The notes under the pieces were generated by a model that worked only from the letters and a program-made list of their open reading frames with translations, made no database searches and had not been told where the DNA came from. Of a DNA stretch of 64,000 nucleotides, positions 8,721-15,796 are shown one piece after another. Origin of the DNA: Akkermansia biwaensis (GTDB lineage: Bacteria; Verrucomicrobiota; Verrucomicrobiia; Verrucomicrobiales; Akkermansiaceae); NCBI RefSeq assembly GCF_026072915.1, contig NZ_AP025943.1, positions 62,001-126,000 of the forward strand. The letters run 5' to 3'. Numbering within the stretch: position 1 is the stretch's first letter; each line of letters begins with the position of its first letter. The translations under genes were made by a program, and so were the position numbers.

Positions 8721-9634
8721 AACTCTATAGATTGAGCCGGAATAGAATTAAGAATCCAAGGCTCTTGATGGGTAAAATGGATATCCGATTTTTGCAAAAA
8801 ATCGCGTTCTTTTATATTTTTCAACATTTTAAATATCAATAGCTTACCTACATCTTTTTCAATATTTAAAGTTTTATCTATCTCACGAATTCTATTGCTT
8901 ATATTTATTAGTTCGTGAAATATTTTGCATTTTGAGCTAACTAAATAATTATTTGTATGTGCTCCAGAAAATTTATAAGAATCAGCGACAGTGTATTTTC
9001 CATCACCATCCACATCAAAAGGTTCTTTTAACCAATAAAATATATAGTACAGGAATAAATTAGCAATCCAAGTCATTTCAACTAAATCTTTTCCCTGGTG
9101 AACTTCTTCTGTCATAGAGCTACTAATACTACTGAATAGACTAGTCGCACCGATAATAACTATTTCTGGGCTTATAACTTCACCTAACTCATCCTTCTCT
9201 TGCCATACTGGCATATAATTAAAAATTCCTGCATAACACTGACCTAAATAAACTACAGAACGCTTCAATCCTTTTGTGTGTTTCAGCCATTCTAACAAAA
9301 TAAATGGACTGATTGATGGATTTGCAGGAATTCCTTCTATACCTCCATGACCAGTTACAAAAAGCACTAAATTATCATAGCTATTGTTTTCTGCTAGAGA
9401 ATTCATATCTCTAATAGAATTAATAGAATATCTAGACTTCAGGTAAACATACCAGTTAGAATCTTTAATTTCTGCGTTACTATCAATAATTATAGTAACA
9501 TTTTGTTTTTTGATATTTTTAGTTTGTAAACACGAAACTCCGAATACTATATCTTGGATATGTCGTTCTTCTGGCTCATTATTAGCACAAGATAATAAAA
9601 ATATCCAATGAGTTTTTTCGTTAAATAATCCCAT
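8717..9634 (-). CDS. Caspase/legumain-fold cysteine protease-like protein
   Basis: 305 aa. The order of motifs fits clan CD peptidases (caspase, legumain C13, CHAT): a hydrophobic strand (WIFLLSCANN, residues 10-19), strand NLVLFVTGHGG with the His-Gly pair at His96, then VVYLGQCYAG with the nucleophile candidate Cys133. After these comes DVDGDGKYTVAD (residues 207-218), an EF-hand-like acidic loop. No signal peptide is seen, so a cytoplasmic site is likely. The start overlaps the upstream 97-aa gene by 14 bases, so the two are probably cotranslated. The gene is cargo of an IS1595-family transposon and AT-rich. In bacteria, proteases of this fold often work in defence or regulated cell death; here the target is unknown. 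The fold call is fairly firm, the role is not. Confidence 0.72.
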   Translation of the reverse strand: MGLFNEKTHWIFLLSCANNEPEERHIQDIVFGVSCLQTKNIKKQNVTIIIDSNAEIKDSNWYVYLKSRYSINSIRDMNSLAENNSYDNLVLFVTGHGGIEGIPANPSISPFILLEWLKHTKGLKRSVVYLGQCYAGIFNYMPVWQEKDELGEVISPEIVIIGATSLFSSISSSMTEEVHQGKDLVEMTWIANLFLYYIFYWLKEPFDVDGDGKYTVADSYKFSGAHTNNYLVSSKCKIFHELINISNRIREIDKTLNIEKDVGKLLIFKMLKNIKERDFLQKSDIHFTHQEPWILNSIPAQSIEF

Positions 9635-9914
9635 TTTTTATTAAATTAGAAGCTGATTGAGGTCTATCCAAATCTGAAAAATAAACAATAGCATCTAAAA
9701 CAATATTTTCATTTTCTCTTAATTTAAGAAAATCGCCATTGTTTTTCAATATTAATGAATTGATATTTGATTTTATTAAATATTTAGAATCAGGTATATC
9801 TGATTTCTTTATTGTATATAAAATCAAGATTCCCATATTGACAGCTTCCTTTATTTCACTATCTAGAAAGGGTAATTCACTTGATTTTATTATATGGTTT
9901 TTTATATTTTTCAT
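9621..9914 (-). CDS. 97-aa protein paired with the caspase-like protease
   Basis: Not recognised. It is a small, Ile/Lys/Asn-rich protein without a clear membrane segment, starting at ATG 9914. Its last 14 bases overlap the start of the caspase-like gene in another frame, which points to translational coupling and a shared task, for example inhibitor, adaptor, sensor or substrate of the protease. About 210 bases upstream are non-coding and AT-rich and probably hold the promoter of this two-gene unit. The coding assignment rests on the overlap, a sensible start and composition matching its neighbours. Confidence 0.55.
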   Translation of the reverse strand: MKNIKNHIIKSSELPFLDSEIKEAVNMGILILYTIKKSDIPDSKYLIKSNINSLILKNNGDFLKLRENENIVLDAIVYFSDLDRPQSASNLIKNGII

Positions 9915-10122
9915 TTCATCAAAATATTCGTATTGTATAAAAATACCTCAATAGGATAATTAGCATGTATCATGTTGAAAAAGTCAATTACAAAATCAGC
10001 ATACTGACGTAATATTTACACAATTAGCTTTTGAACATCTAATCTATAGAAAAGATATTTTATTGCATTTTTGTTAGATTTGTGCAGAAGGTTATTTATG
10101 CTCAACTTCATTTACTTAATCA

Positions 10123-10470
10123 TTAATACCTACGTTCCAGCTTCCTCTCCACCGCCTTCAAAATCCATTCCTCCATGGACAATCCTTCCTTAACGGCCCG
10201 CTTGGCTATCTCATTCAAAGTAGAATTTTTCATTCGAACGGCAATTTGAGATTCGAGTTCCGAAGGATAGTCCTTACTCATCAAATGACGCAATGAGCCT
10301 TGCACGTTCTTAGGGATTCTCTGACGGGCAAACCAGTTATGAACCACGGTGGTTTGGACTCCAAGAGCCTTGGCTATTTCAGCACGGCTAATGGAATGTT
10401 CGTTGAGCCATTGACCTAATTTTTTAGTGTCCACATAGTCCGGTTCAGGCTTGGAATTGCTCGTAAACAT
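10123..10470 (-). CDS. Small helix-turn-helix DNA-binding regulator (transposon passenger)
   Basis: 115 aa. Residues about 15-55 form a Cro/C1-type helix-turn-helix (KLGQWLNEHSISRAEIAKAL, then GVQTTVVHNWFARQRIP). The C-terminal half (ESQIAVRMKNSTLNEIAKRA, then SMEEWILKAVERKLERRY) resembles ribbon-helix-helix or Arc-like dimerisation segments. It is probably a repressor controlling cargo promoters: the caspase pair lies downstream in the same orientation with a 208-base gap, and the outer-membrane gene is divergent. It could also be a lone antitoxin-like protein. No operator could be assigned. Confidence 0.7.
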   Translation of the reverse strand: MFTSNSKPEPDYVDTKKLGQWLNEHSISRAEIAKALGVQTTVVHNWFARQRIPKNVQGSLRHLMSKDYPSELESQIAVRMKNSTLNEIAKRAVKEGLSMEEWILKAVERKLERRY

Positions 10471-10644
10471 GCGGTTTGATTATCTGATAGAACCCAGTTC
10501 ATAGAAAGAAAGAGCTTGTGTTGTTCGCATTTGTTATGATAATAACTCGCATATGATGATTATTGCGATTCACAATTGAGACTCTAAAGGAGGAATCTTT
10601 GTTGGCTATCGTGACTTCATTATGACTTCAACTCATAAACGACC

Positions 10645-11268
10645 ATGAAGAGAAACTTATTTATAACGTGTGCATTAGGCCTGTTGTCCGGTGCTTTTTC
10701 GGCACAAGCATCCAACAATCCTTGGGAGTATTACAGAATGGGAGGGAACTATAGTTCCGCATATTCAACACGGTATGATTCCAATTTTGGAATGAGTATC
10801 AAAGGTATGTATGGATTCCACTCAGGAAATGATTATGGAATAGATATGCCAGACCTGTATGGTGCCCAATTAGGACTTCACGCAAATATTCCATCGGGTT
10901 CTGTTTTCCATGAATTATCTTTCAATCTCGGCGCGCTTACAGGTTCTAAAACGTACGGAGGGGAGTTAAAATGGAAACAACAAGTATTCCCCTTCACCGC
11001 TGGATATTCTTTCAATGTCCCCTTATCTGATTCTGCCACTTTCTATTTAGGCGGCAAAATTGGTTTTCACTATTATAAACAGGAACTCTCTGGTGGAGGA
11101 GAAAAAGCTTCTGAGTCTGATTCTAGTGGAACTTACTCGGCATTAATCGGTTTCAAATTTGCTGTTGCAGAAAAAACAGACCTCGTTATTGGATATGAAA
11201 TAACAAAATACTGGTCAGATGTTGACCCATACCACTTTATCACAGTTGGCTTTAGCTGGTCATTCTAA
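10645..11268 (+). CDS. Outer-membrane beta-barrel protein (transposon passenger)
   Basis: 207 aa with a signal peptide (FITCALGLLSGAFSAQAS) and barrel strands ending HFITVGFSWSF. FYLGGKIGF, IGFKFAVAEKTDLVIGYE and the last strand align closely with the partial barrel gene at 3-269, so the two are paralogues. The passenger copy has AT-richer codons. A good Shine-Dalgarno (AAAGGAGG, 10586-10593) is oddly far (about 50 bases) from the ATG at 10645; between them an eight-codon frame, ATG 10622 to TGA 10648, overlaps the start. Two hairpins follow the gene. It could be a surface receptor, phage-masking protein or porin-like barrel. Confidence 0.82.
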   Translation: MKRNLFITCALGLLSGAFSAQASNNPWEYYRMGGNYSSAYSTRYDSNFGMSIKGMYGFHSGNDYGIDMPDLYGAQLGLHANIPSGSVFHELSFNLGALTGSKTYGGELKWKQQVFPFTAGYSFNVPLSDSATFYLGGKIGFHYYKQELSGGGEKASESDSSGTYSALIGFKFAVAEKTDLVIGYEITKYWSDVDPYHFITVGFSWSF

Positions 11269-11289
11269 TTTTCGGCGGTGAATTAACGG

Positions 11290-11370
11290 GCCTCCTTCCT
11301 TTCGGGGAAGGGGGCGATTCTTTGATTTGCATTGACTGGCCGTCACCTTGTTTGCAGGGTGGCGGCTTTT
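11290..11370 (+). terminator. Two tandem hairpins after the passenger outer-membrane gene
   Basis: First hairpin: GCCTCCTTCC (11290-11299) with GGAAGGGGGC (11306-11315). Second: GCCGTCACC with GGTGGCGGC (about 11339-11366), followed by TTTTCATTT. The second is the better terminator and touches the stop codon of the convergent transposase gene. Confidence 0.7.
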
Positions 11371-12287
11371 CATTTCCAGCACAAGCCCATCAAAACTTCA
11401 AAAGCTTCATTCTCGTTCCTATAACATTGCCTGAAACAGAATTCATCCACATATTTCTGTAGGTGTTTAAGAGAGACATGGTGAAATATCCCATGAATCC
11501 CTCTTTTCAGTAAGGCCCAAAAGCTTTCAATTCCATTAGTGTGAACCCCATTGCTTGCACTAAACATGACATTATGGTCAATCATGATGCGGGTAAGATT
11601 CTTATTGTTAGGATAATTTAGAATATTGTAGCCCTTAAACTGGTCAGTCATGACTTTGGTATTAGGTTTGCAAACCTTGCTAAGGACATTGAATAATTGT
11701 TTGCCCGTCAATTGTTTTCCTTCTTCATTCCTATTGGCGACCACGGCATGAACTTTCCCAGTTCCCCTTTCTCTGACTCCAATAACAGGAACTTTGGCCG
11801 TTCCTCTTCCTCTAGGATTTTTCGGCAAATCGTCATCATCCCCATGCTCATTCTTCTTCCGGGGTTTTCCTCCAACATAGGTTTCATCAATTTCTACAAT
11901 CGCCTCAAAAGTCTCTCCTACCTCTCTTTTTGCCATTGCCCCTCTAATCTTGTGCATCATCCTCCAAGCGGTTTTATAAGAAACACCTAACTCCCTTTTC
12001 AATTGCATGGCTGAAATTCCTTTTTTAGACAAACAAACCATATTAATAGCATACAACCAATGCCTCAAAGGCATTCTTGTTTCCTCAAAAATGGTTCCCT
12101 TGAAAATAGAGAATTCCCTCTTACAGTTGTTGCAATAGGCATTGCGGCAGTTATAGTGAGCATGATAAACCTTCTCTGTTTTCCCGCAAAACGGACAGAT
12201 TATTTTCCCCTTAAACCGTTTTTCAATGAGATATTTTGCCACACTTTCATCATCAGGGAATTTTTCAATAAACTCGAGGTACGTCAT
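11370..12287 (-). CDS. IS1595-family (ISXO2-like) transposase
   Basis: 305 aa, full length for the family. An N-terminal zinc ribbon has Cys31/Cys34 and Cys52/Cys55 (CPFCG, YCNNC). A helix-turn-helix-like part (ISAMQLKRELGVSYKTAWRM) is followed by the DDE-type catalytic domain: Asp134 in EIDETYVGG, Asp215 in VMTDQFKGY, and Asn251/Glu254 in HTNGIESFWALLKRG. It mobilises the surrounding element by cutting at the 24-bp inverted repeats and making 8-bp duplications. The frame is intact, so the element may still be active. The gene sits at the right end of the transposon, facing inward. Confidence 0.93.
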   Translation of the reverse strand: MTYLEFIEKFPDDESVAKYLIEKRFKGKIICPFCGKTEKVYHAHYNCRNAYCNNCKREFSIFKGTIFEETRMPLRHWLYAINMVCLSKKGISAMQLKRELGVSYKTAWRMMHKIRGAMAKREVGETFEAIVEIDETYVGGKPRKKNEHGDDDDLPKNPRGRGTAKVPVIGVRERGTGKVHAVVANRNEEGKQLTGKQLFNVLSKVCKPNTKVMTDQFKGYNILNYPNNKNLTRIMIDHNVMFSASNGVHTNGIESFWALLKRGIHGIFHHVSLKHLQKYVDEFCFRQCYRNENEAFEVLMGLCWK

Positions 12288-12338
12288 GTTCTACTCCTTT
12301 CTTTTTCTAGGAGTAGTGTAACAAATTAGAGAGGGATT

Positions 12339-12362
12339 ACAAGACTAAAGTATATAGTTCCG
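12339..12362 (-). repeat. Right terminal inverted repeat
   Basis: It ends TAAAGTATATAGTTCCG and is the imperfect reverse complement of 8144-8167. Confidence 0.9.
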
Positions 12363-12370
12363 AAAAACTT
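12363..12370. repeat. Right target-site duplication of the transposon
   Basis: AAAAACTT, identical to 8136-8143, directly outside the right inverted repeat. Together the two copies mark the insertion site. Confidence 0.9.
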
Positions 12371-12638
12371 TTACGTTCCACTGATGAAAAAACAGGAGCA
12401 TCTTTTGGGCGGCCACATCTTCCATCATTTTTTCCGCCCCATCTCTGCCCGGAATGGAAATCTCCAGTTCCGCTGCTCAATCCCTTCCGGAGCACGGAGG
12501 AACATTTCTCTCTGTTCCGCGCATAGACAAACGGGCAATTTCCCATTCCCTTTTTACCCGGCAAACCCAGAACGCCTCCGGAACCGCACCGCCATTTTTG
12601 TCTTGTCATTGCATTCCCCGCCGGAACATGATGCGCCC
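12371..12638. other. Upstream region of the cobamide operon
   Basis: GC-rich host sequence starts right after the transposon. No cobalamin aptamer signature (no GCCACTG box) is seen here, unlike the btuB and autotransporter leaders. It once adjoined the btuB leader directly, before insertion of the element. Confidence 0.5.
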
Positions 12639-13199
12639 ATGATCCGCCCTCCGTCCCCTTTTCAACATTCCGGGCGCATCTTTATCTTCAACGGGGCTTC
12701 CAGTTCCGGCAAAACCAGCCTGTGCAAGGCACTGCTGTCCCTGCTTCCTGCCGGCTCCGTCCTCCTTTCCGTGGATGATTTCCTGGATGCCAACGGAATG
12801 GGCGGCATGCATCTGATCCACGCCGTCCGCAAGATAGGACCGGAACTCGTCCGGTCTTTTCATGAAACCGTATTCCGGGCCTCCCTGCACGCGCCCTTCG
12901 TTTTGGTGGACCATGTGATCGGAGAATCTCCGGACTGGCCGGACGAACTCCGCCGTCAATGCGGGGAAGCAAAACTTCTCCTTGTGAAAGTCGCCTGCGA
13001 CGTGGAAGAACTGGTCCGCCGGGAACATGCCCGCACGGACCGGAAAGCGGATGTCTTCCACGCCCTGCGGCAGCACACGTCCATTCATGAAGGGCTCTTT
13101 TACGACCTGGAGATAGACACCACCCGTCTTTCCCCGCAGCAGGCGGCGGCCCTGCTGGTTCCACACGCAGGCCATACAGCTTTAACAACAACGGCATGA
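12639..13199 (+). CDS. P-loop kinase of the chloramphenicol-phosphotransferase type, first gene of the cobamide operon
   Basis: 186 aa. A Walker A motif (FNGASSSGKTSLCKAL, residues about 17-32) and a following acidic site (LLSVDDFLD) match the CPT/zeta-toxin-like small-molecule kinase superfamily. ATG 12639 puts the Walker motif at the usual distance; longer frames upstream look untranslated. Its stop overlaps the start of the CobD-CobQ gene (ATGA), so it belongs to the operon. Antibiotic modification is unlikely in this setting. The CobD step needs L-threonine-3-phosphate, so this enzyme may be the threonine kinase; another option is an unknown cobinamide- or nucleoside-phosphorylating step. 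The family is reasonably sure, the substrate is inferred from context. Confidence 0.75.
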   Translation: MIRPPSPFQHSGRIFIFNGASSSGKTSLCKALLSLLPAGSVLLSVDDFLDANGMGGMHLIHAVRKIGPELVRSFHETVFRASLHAPFVLVDHVIGESPDWPDELRRQCGEAKLLLVKVACDVEELVRREHARTDRKADVFHALRQHTSIHEGLFYDLEIDTTRLSPQQAAALLVPHAGHTALTTTA

Positions 13200-15793
13200 A
13201 CGACTTTTCACACGGAGGAAACCTGAAATCCCTGGCGGCGGATGCCCGGCGCCCCGAACGCGACATTCTGGACTTCAGCGTCAACCTGAGACCGGAAGGC
13301 CCCCCGGAATTCATCACGTGCGCCCTGTGGCGCGCCATGAACGGCGTCACGCCCTACCCTTCTCCGGACATGCAGGAACTGAGGGAAAAAGCCGCCTTGC
13401 ACTACGGTCTGTCTCCGGAATGCTTCGTCTTCGGAAACGGGGCCAACGAGCTGATTCATGCCCTCCCCTGCGCCCTGAACCTGAAACGTGCCGTCATTCC
13501 GGAACCTGCCTTTTCCGAATACCGACTGGCCTGCCTGCGTCACGGAGTGGAAATTGACTCCGTTCCTGCCGGAGAGAAAACGTCTTTTACTCCCTCTCTG
13601 TCCGCTCTGGCGGAACGCGTCGGAACAAATCATAAAGGGGAAAAACAGGAAACTGCCGTCTTCCTGGCCAATCCCTGCAATCCGTCCGGCGGCCTGCTGG
13701 ATAAAAAGGAGCTGTTTCAGACAATAAAAGAGAACCCGGGAACCGTCTGGATTCTGGACGAATCATTCATTAACTACGCGGGAGGGGAAAAATCCCTTCT
13801 TCCTGACGCAGCCACCCTTCCCAACCTTGTTATTCTGCACTCCCTGACCAAATTCTACGGCATGGCGGGTATCCGCTGCGGTTTTGCCGTGTGCTGCGCC
13901 CCTCTGGCGGAACGGCTGCGAAAAAATCTTCCCGCATGGAATGTGAACGTCTTCGCGGCGGCGGCGGTACGGGCCATCCTGAAACAGCCCTCTTCCTGGG
14001 CGGAACAGGAACGCACCCTGAACAGGGAACGCCGGAAAGACCTGTTCCACAGATTGTCCGCGCTGCCGGGAGCTGCCGTCCTGCCTTCCTGCGCCAACTT
14101 CCTTCTCTTCCGCCTTTCCGGCGCTCCTTCCGGCCTGGCTTCCCTGCTGCTGAAAAAACACGGCATTGCCGTCAGGGACTGCTCCAATTATCCGGGCCTG
14201 GAAACGGGCGGCTGGTTCCGCGCCGGAGTCCGGACTCCGGAAGAACATGAACTTCTGGAACGGGCGCTTCGCGTGGAACTGGACAAACATGCTCCCGCCA
14301 TCCTGCGCAGGCCCCCCAAGTCGGCGCTGATGATCCAGGGCACCTGTTCCGATGCGGGCAAAAGCGTGCTGACGGCTGCCCTCTGCCGCATCTTCCATCA
14401 GGACGGCTTCAGCGTGGCCCCCTTCAAGGCGCAGAACATGGCCCTCAACTCCGGCGTGACCGCGCTGGGGGAGGAAATGGGCCGTGCCCAGATGGTCCAG
14501 GCCCAGGCCTGCCGGATCGATCCGGACGCCCGGATGAATCCCATCCTGCTCAAACCCCACTCCAACACGGGTTCCCAGGTCATCGTGATGGGAAAGGCGG
14601 TAGGGCACATGGAAGCCGGGGAATACTTCACGGCCAAGCGCCGGTTCTGGCCGGACGTCCGCGCCGCCTACGACTCCCTCTCGGACGAATACGACCTGGT
14701 CTGCCTGGAAGGGGCCGGAAGTCCGGGGGAAATCAACCTGAAATCCGCGGACGTGGTCAACATGAACATGGCCCGCTACGCCCGCGCTAAAGTCCTGCTC
14801 ACCGGGGACATTGACCGGGGCGGCGTGTACGCCTCCTTCCTGGGCACGTGGATGACCTTCTCCCCGTGGGAAAGGGAATTGCTGGCGGGATTCGTGGTCA
14901 ACAAATTCCGAGGGGATTCCTCCCTGCTTGCCCCGGCGCACCGTTACATGCAGGAACACACGGGAAAACCCGTGCTGGGAGTCATCCCCATGATACGGAA
15001 CATCAACATTCCGGAAGAGGACCGGGCAGTCCTCCCCTTTGAATACGATGAAAGCTCCAAACACGCGGACTCGCTGGACGTAGCCGTCGTGATGCCCGCG
15101 CACATCTCCAACTTCACGGACTTCGCCCCGCTGGCGGCGGAACCGGACGTGCGGCTGCGGCAGGTAAGGACCGGGGACGAGTGGGGCCAGCCGGACCTGG
15201 TCATCCTGCCCGGAACCAAAAGCGTGGCGGCGGACCTGGAAAGAATGCGCCGGGCCGGACTGGACAGCCTGGTACGGAAACACGCCGGAAAAGGAAAATG
15301 GATCCTGGGCGTCTGCGGCGGCCTGCAAATGCTGGGAAAGGAAATTCTGGACCCGCATCATCAGGAATCGGCGGAGGAACGCACTCCCGGCTTGGGACTG
15401 CTGGAACTGACCACTACTTTCTCCCCCGTCAAGACCCTGCTCAATGTACGCCGCGCCCGAACGCCTCTGGCCCCGGACGCCTCCGGCTATGAAATCCACC
15501 ACGGCATCACCAGCCATGAATCCCCTTGCGAACCCCTCATGTTCCGGGAAGACAGTTCTCCATGCGGTTACGGAAAGGGCCGCGTCTGGGCCACGTACCT
15601 GCACGGCTTTCTGGACGGCGACGAATTCCGGCGGGCATTCATCAACAGGGTCCGGGTGGATTCCGGCCTGCCGCCCAAACCTTCCCTGCACGTATCCCAT
15701 GATGTTGACGGCGCTCTTGACCGTCTGGCGGACATCGTCCGGAAACATCTGGATGTGAACGCTATCTACCGCCTCCTGCAACTGAAACGCTGA
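13196..15793 (+). CDS. cobQ: Fusion of threonine-phosphate decarboxylase (CobD) and cobyric acid synthase (CobQ)
   Basis: 865 aa in two enzymes. Residues 1 to about 365 are a PLP-dependent fold-type I enzyme: NPCNPSGG, ILDESFINYAGG and the Schiff-base Lys219 in HSLTKFYGMAGIRCG fit L-threonine-O-3-phosphate decarboxylase, which makes aminopropanol phosphate. Residues about 378-865 are cobyric acid synthase, a glutamine-dependent amidase of corrin side chains: the P-loop-like GTCSDAGKSV, PFKAQNMALNSG, EGAGSPGEINL, and a class I glutaminase part with Cys707 in GVCGGLQMLG. No frameshift separates the two parts. Both act late in cobamide assembly. It overlaps the kinase gene by four bases and is followed by cbiB after three. 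Confidence 0.92.
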   Translation: MNDFSHGGNLKSLAADARRPERDILDFSVNLRPEGPPEFITCALWRAMNGVTPYPSPDMQELREKAALHYGLSPECFVFGNGANELIHALPCALNLKRAVIPEPAFSEYRLACLRHGVEIDSVPAGEKTSFTPSLSALAERVGTNHKGEKQETAVFLANPCNPSGGLLDKKELFQTIKENPGTVWILDESFINYAGGEKSLLPDAATLPNLVILHSLTKFYGMAGIRCGFAVCCAPLAERLRKNLPAWNVNVFAAAAVRAILKQPSSWAEQERTLNRERRKDLFHRLSALPGAAVLPSCANFLLFRLSGAPSGLASLLLKKHGIAVRDCSNYPGLETGGWFRAGVRTPEEHELLERALRVELDKHAPAILRRPPKSALMIQGTCSDAGKSVLTAALCRIFHQDGFSVAPFKAQNMALNSGVTALGEEMGRAQMVQAQACRIDPDARMNPILLKPHSNTGSQVIVMGKAVGHMEAGEYFTAKRRFWPDVRAAYDSLSDEYDLVCLEGAGSPGEINLKSADVVNMNMARYARAKVLLTGDIDRGGVYASFLGTWMTFSPWERELLAGFVVNKFRGDSSLLAPAHRYMQEHTGKPVLGVIPMIRNINIPEEDRAVLPFEYDESSKHADSLDVAVVMPAHISNFTDFAPLAAEPDVRLRQVRTGDEWGQPDLVILPGTKSVAADLERMRRAGLDSLVRKHAGKGKWILGVCGGLQMLGKEILDPHHQESAEERTPGLGLLELTTTFSPVKTLLNVRRARTPLAPDASGYEIHHGITSHESPCEPLMFREDSSPCGYGKGRVWATYLHGFLDGDEFRRAFINRVRVDSGLPPKPSLHVSHDVDGALDRLADIVRKHLDVNAIYRLLQLKR

Positions 15794-15796
15794 ACC

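Larger units (their letters stand above)
8144..12362. mobile_element. IS1595-family transposon carrying five passenger genes
   Basis: A 4219-bp unit is bounded by imperfect 24-bp terminal inverted repeats (8144-8167 and 12339-12362, 22 of 24 bases matching, outer ends CGGAA(T/C)TATATACTTTA) and flanked by the exact 8-bp duplication AAAAACTT. The transposase (11370-12287) is ISXO2/IS1595-like. Between the ends lie a small membrane protein, a caspase-like protease, a 97-aa protein, a helix-turn-helix regulator and an outer-membrane protein, all AT-richer than the host genes. IS1595 elements with passenger genes are known as a class; this cargo set is not one I recognise. The intact duplication and near-perfect ends suggest a fairly recent insertion. 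Confidence 0.9.

Noticed and set aside
8144-12362. Composite transposon made of two insertion sequences
   Set aside because: Only one transposase gene is present and the ends are simple 24-bp inverted repeats, so a single element with passengers explains it better.
8144-12362. Classic toxin-antitoxin or restriction-modification cargo
   Set aside because: The regulator has antitoxin-like features, but no known toxin, nuclease or methyltransferase motif was found among the other cargo genes.
12639-13199. Chloramphenicol resistance gene
   Set aside because: The kinase is of the same superfamily, but overlap with cobamide genes makes a metabolic role much more likely.
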